Shown: positions 61,182 through 64,000 of the stretch, in pieces | How the letters are laid out: every line of letters starts with the position of its first letter | Position numbering within the stretch: position 1 is the first letter of the stretch | NCBI GenBank assembly: GCA_907165065.1 | Contig: OU015524.1 | Span: 26,892,295 to 26,956,294, forward strand | Reading direction: 5' to 3' | Source: Caprimulgus europaeus | Lineage: Eukaryota > Chordata > Aves > Caprimulgiformes > Caprimulgidae | DNA length: 64,000 bases | Position numbers and translations under genes: made by a program | The notes under the pieces: generated by a model | The model's database searches: none | What the model was told of the DNA's origin: nothing | Seen by the model: the letters and a program-made list of their open reading frames with translations, nothing else

Positions 61182-62864
61182 TTTTTCCTGCCTGAGAAAA
61201 CACAGTTGATTTGCCTGCAGCCAAGCTGAAACATGAGCCAATAACAGGAAGCAAGGATGGTGGGAGAGTCTGGACCCAAGCCACGAGCCAACATGTAATT
61301 AGGCACAAATAGCGCCACGTCAGAAAGCACTGCTGAAACCAACAAGTCAGCTCTGGCTGAAACCAACAGCCAGTTAGGTGTTATCAGCCAGTTATCTAGG
61401 CAGGTATTTTTACTGGAATCACATTATCATCTGACTTTTAATGCTGCAGAAGGGAGGGGGGATGATTCCTTTTCCTTACAAATCTTTGGATATGGCTGAA
61501 TGAAACCCAGAAGTGAGCAGTTTCTCAGATGTTTCACTCAAGCCAGCAGGAACAGCTTGGAGACAAGTGGTTTAATTCGGTCAGTCAAACACCCCCAAGT
61601 GCTGTATTGCTTTCATTTATCTGATAGGAGAAAGGAGTTCAAGTGGGAGAACAGATTTCCAGCAAAGTCCTGCAACTAGTTAACCACCAAAACTTTTGCA
61701 CACATGCTTTTCTATTCCTGATGGCTTGTGGATACCCATTCTACTATTGGCCTCCAGGTGCTCGAATGGCTCACTACCTGGTTCATGTCTTGAAACTAAA
61801 GAGTATCTGGAGGTTCTACCTTAAAGGGATGAATGAACTTTCTTTCAGGAGCCAGTTAAGTATATGACACTGAACAAGAAGGATGAATACGGTTGGACAG
61901 GCATCTCAGACTGAGGCAAATAAGTGCCCTAGCAGAAGGGGAAACAGATCAGTAAGGAAAGAGAAAAAGAATGATATACATTGAGCAATGTGTAAAAGGA
62001 TGGAGAGCTCCTCCTTACTCCAAGCCCACAGTTTGTTGGTTTTGTTCAGTCCTAAAAAACCCTTGCTGAGGAAATCAAACATCTGCTTTGAGCTATTTCA
62101 GGCACAAGTAGCAGGTCTGAAGTGTAGTCCAAAGTCTGTCGTCCCTGAGGGACAGCTCTCTGTCTGCAAGCCTCTCGATCAGGGCTCTCCAACATGGGCA
62201 GTCCTAGACTGGGCGGAAAGTTTTTCTCCTACATATTGGCTTTTAAACATACAAATATTATAATTCAAGCCCAGAAAACTACTAGCAGCCTAGTCATAGC
62301 CAATGCTACTAGGAAGTGCAGCGTACAGTAAACAAATTCCAGCTCTTTAAGGGTATGTTCATAAGAACAGTGGCACCACGCATGCCTTTCCTCTGTGGTC
62401 AGTATATCACTGCTTAGTAGAGGCAATTTCAAAAGCACATTGATAAATTGAAGAGCCTGCAAATGTGATTCAAGTCCTGGGGAAAACACAATACAGAGAG
62501 AGCCGGCGAGTTCAGTCTGTGCAGGTTATCAAATAAAAAAGTGAAAGACAAGCTGATGGTCACATAAAAACTTTCAGAAAATACAACACCGGGGACTGAG
62601 GGGCTCTTCACTTTAAAGGACAGACTGATTGAGACCTGTGTACAGCCACTAGAGCCAGTCAAAAATAAAATTAGAATGCCGGAGCACATTTTAATTGTGA
62701 TGGTGCTTAACTACTGTGGCAAAACTTCAAAGGAAGTGGTGAGTTCCCCACCTCTTACTATTTGTCTTATCAAGGGTAGATGCTTTTCTGGGGAAGATTA
62801 TTTCAGTAAGCAAATTAGCAGCTCAGTGCTGGTCTGAGTGAAACTGCAGCCTGTGCTATACAAA
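61182..62864. other. Non-coding stretch
   Basis: No supported gene. Frames at 61643-61867 and 61988-62263 on the plus strand have no recognisable product or splice-site support. The aaaaataaaatt at about 62660 could serve as a polyadenylation signal for a plus-strand transcript. Confidence 0.45.
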
Positions 62865-62958
62865 AGATCGGGCTAGGTGATCTAATGGTCCCCAAAAGAT
62901 CAGGGTAGATGATCTAATGCCTTTTGGCCTGAAAAGGCTGTGGATCTATGAATCCCTT
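62865..62958 (+). mobile_element. Short CR1-type LINE 3' end with internal duplication
   Basis: gggctaggtgatctaatggt is followed by a second, similar piece gggtagatgatctaatgcct, then tttggcctgaaaaggctgtg and atctatgaatc. This matches the end of one CR1/L3 group ('ggactagatgatctaatggtcccttctggccttaaagtctatgaatc'). The first piece looks like a partial duplication of the second. Orientation is plus. Confidence 0.55.
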
Positions 62959-62989
62959 CCCTCAGCTCTGGCCACTTTGTGCATGAACA

Positions 62990-63770
62990 AATAGAAATTC
63001 CAGCCCCCGCAGCACACGGTACAGGTGTTTGCACAGTGGCACTGACGCCGTTGCCGTATCACTCGCACCCACCCTGCGTCCCGGGCAGCCATTAACAACC
63101 TGAGCTCTGCCGACAGCCCCCCGTCCCACACAAGCAGCAGGTCAGTGCCTGGCAGGGGACGCTGCTGGAGAGCCGGCCTCTGGGAGCTGTGAGGGCCCAC
63201 AGCTATCAGGGCGCTCCCGAGGAAGGGGACACAAGAGCCAGGGTAAGCACTGGCGAGAGGCGGGGCTGAGCTGCGCTCACTAGCTCCGGGTCATCAACTC
63301 ACTTCTCTGATTTGTAAAAACAGGCTGTTTACATCTAGAAATACACAAAAAGGAACCGGCGGCATCGTCCTTTCCGCAGATAAATCTCTCCCGTTCACTG
63401 CGGGGCCCAGCCCTGGCCGCCCTACACCGCTTTCCCGCCGCGGGGCGGCTGTGGGCACCGGGCGGCGGCGACGGGGCACGACCGGGCCGAGCGGGAGCCG
63501 CCAGGGGGCAGCGCCGCGCCGCGCCGGCCGGTGCCGGGCCCAGGCCGGGACAGGGTAGCCGGGATGGGGAGCTGGGCGGGGGCCGGGGCCGGGGGTGAGG
63601 TGATGGCGGCCCGGCCGCCCCGCAGCGCCACCTGTCCGTGCCGAGCTGCCCGAGGGCGGCAGAGGCGGCGGCTGGCGGGGCGGGAGGGCGGCTCAGCGCC
63701 TTCCTCCTCAAGCGGACAAGTTACCCAGTGGCTGTGGGCAGTGGGTGGGCCCCTGTTCGTGCCCGGCGTC
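62990..63770. promoter_or_regulatory. CpG island, likely promoter
   Basis: CpG density climbs from about 62990 and is very high at 63350-63720, with repeated gggcgg, ccggcc and gcgccgcgcc words typical of Sp1-rich TATA-less promoters. A YY1-like gatggcggc lies at 63602-63610. A strong plus-strand donor (agccagg before gtaagc, junction at 63242/63243) lies in the left shoulder, and a TATA-like cgtataaacc occurs at 63840-63850 past the right edge. The direction of transcription cannot be decided. The long proline/arginine/alanine-rich frames on both strands (63280-63860) reflect base composition; none has a recognisable domain. Confidence 0.8.
63498..63514 (+). promoter_or_regulatory. CTCF-binding-site match
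   Basis: ccgccagggggcagcgc agrees with the vertebrate CTCF core (ccasyaggkggcrs) at nearly every informative position, including the invariant agggggc. Its place inside the CpG island fits the common location of CTCF at promoters and domain boundaries. CTCF is established to block enhancers and anchor loops; use of this site is inferred. Confidence 0.65.
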
Positions 63771-64000
63771 AAAGCCTTAATCCAGAAATTAAATAAGACA
63801 GTGGCGAGGAGGGGGGCACTGAAGTTGTTTGCTCAGAGGGCGTATAAACCTGAAACGTGAATTCAACTGAAGCGCCGAAACCTGAGGTGTTTTTCACTGG
63901 AAGCAGAAGTGGAGGCAGTGGCAGGCGTGGGGCAGCAGAACTCAAGGAGGTGTTCGCGATTAAATCACACTTGTGGCATTTTGAAGCGATACAAGAAACG
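63771..64000. other. Right edge of the window, flank of the CpG island
   Basis: CpG density falls. There is no recognisable coding block; the frame running in from the island ends at 63860. Any first exon of a gene to the right is either inside the island or beyond the window. Confidence 0.4.

Noticed and set aside
63280..63711. 143-codon minus-strand frame rich in proline, alanine and arginine
   Set aside because: It lies in the CpG island, where stop codons are rare because of composition, and it has no domain or codon pattern that supports a gene.
1..64000. CRISPR arrays, bacterial operons, endogenous retroviral long terminal repeats with coding remnants, tRNA or rRNA genes
   Set aside because: None was seen. 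Direct repeats are tandem without spacers, no retroviral gene remnant was recognised, and no cloverleaf or rRNA core was noticed, although a systematic structure scan was not possible.

Overview
This window looks like nuclear DNA of a sauropsid, most likely a bird. It is AT-rich and almost free of genes. The diagnosis rests on several CR1 non-LTR retrotransposon 3' ends (best copies at 22068-22642, minus strand, and 48127-48625, plus strand), including their typical 3' hairpin-like ends and the decayed ORF2 tail containing [19 protein letters not shown]. Older, diverged amniote repeats with the recurring 'cattgacttcaatggg'-type core and one MIR-like SINE fit the same picture. There is no prokaryotic operon, no CRISPR array and no RNA gene that I could support. 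Long reading frames are few and of the length expected by chance, so most of the window is intron or intergenic DNA.

Layout. 1-21 kb: AT-rich single-copy DNA with scattered ancient repeats, a 231-nt all-purine (AAAAG)n tract at 4451-4681 and an old CR1 end at 15.4 kb. 21.1-22.6 kb: a dense cluster made of an old CR1 end, a short tandem duplication, a compound (TTTTA)17(TTTCA)8 array, a small CpG-rich island and a younger CR1 in reverse orientation. 22.6-32.2 kb: AT-rich DNA, an old CR1, and a near-perfect tandem duplication (31533-32229) whose two copies each hold a CR1 fragment with an expanded (TAGAA)n tail. 32.2-59.7 kb: AT-rich single-copy DNA with a MIR-like SINE, ancient repeats and a CR1 at 48 kb. 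59.7-61.2 kb: the best coding candidates, one 208-bp exon-like block with good splice sites on both sides and a second block behind a very strong acceptor. 63.0-63.8 kb: a genuine CpG island with a near-consensus CTCF site, probably the promoter of a gene extending beyond the right edge or running leftwards.

No complete gene is visible, so no pathway can be reconstructed. The most unusual aspect is that all large microsatellites here are pentanucleotides whose motifs match human intronic repeat-expansion disease loci (AAAAG, TTTTA/TTTCA, TAGAA). Identifications of repeats are from recalled consensus sequences and were not checked by alignment.
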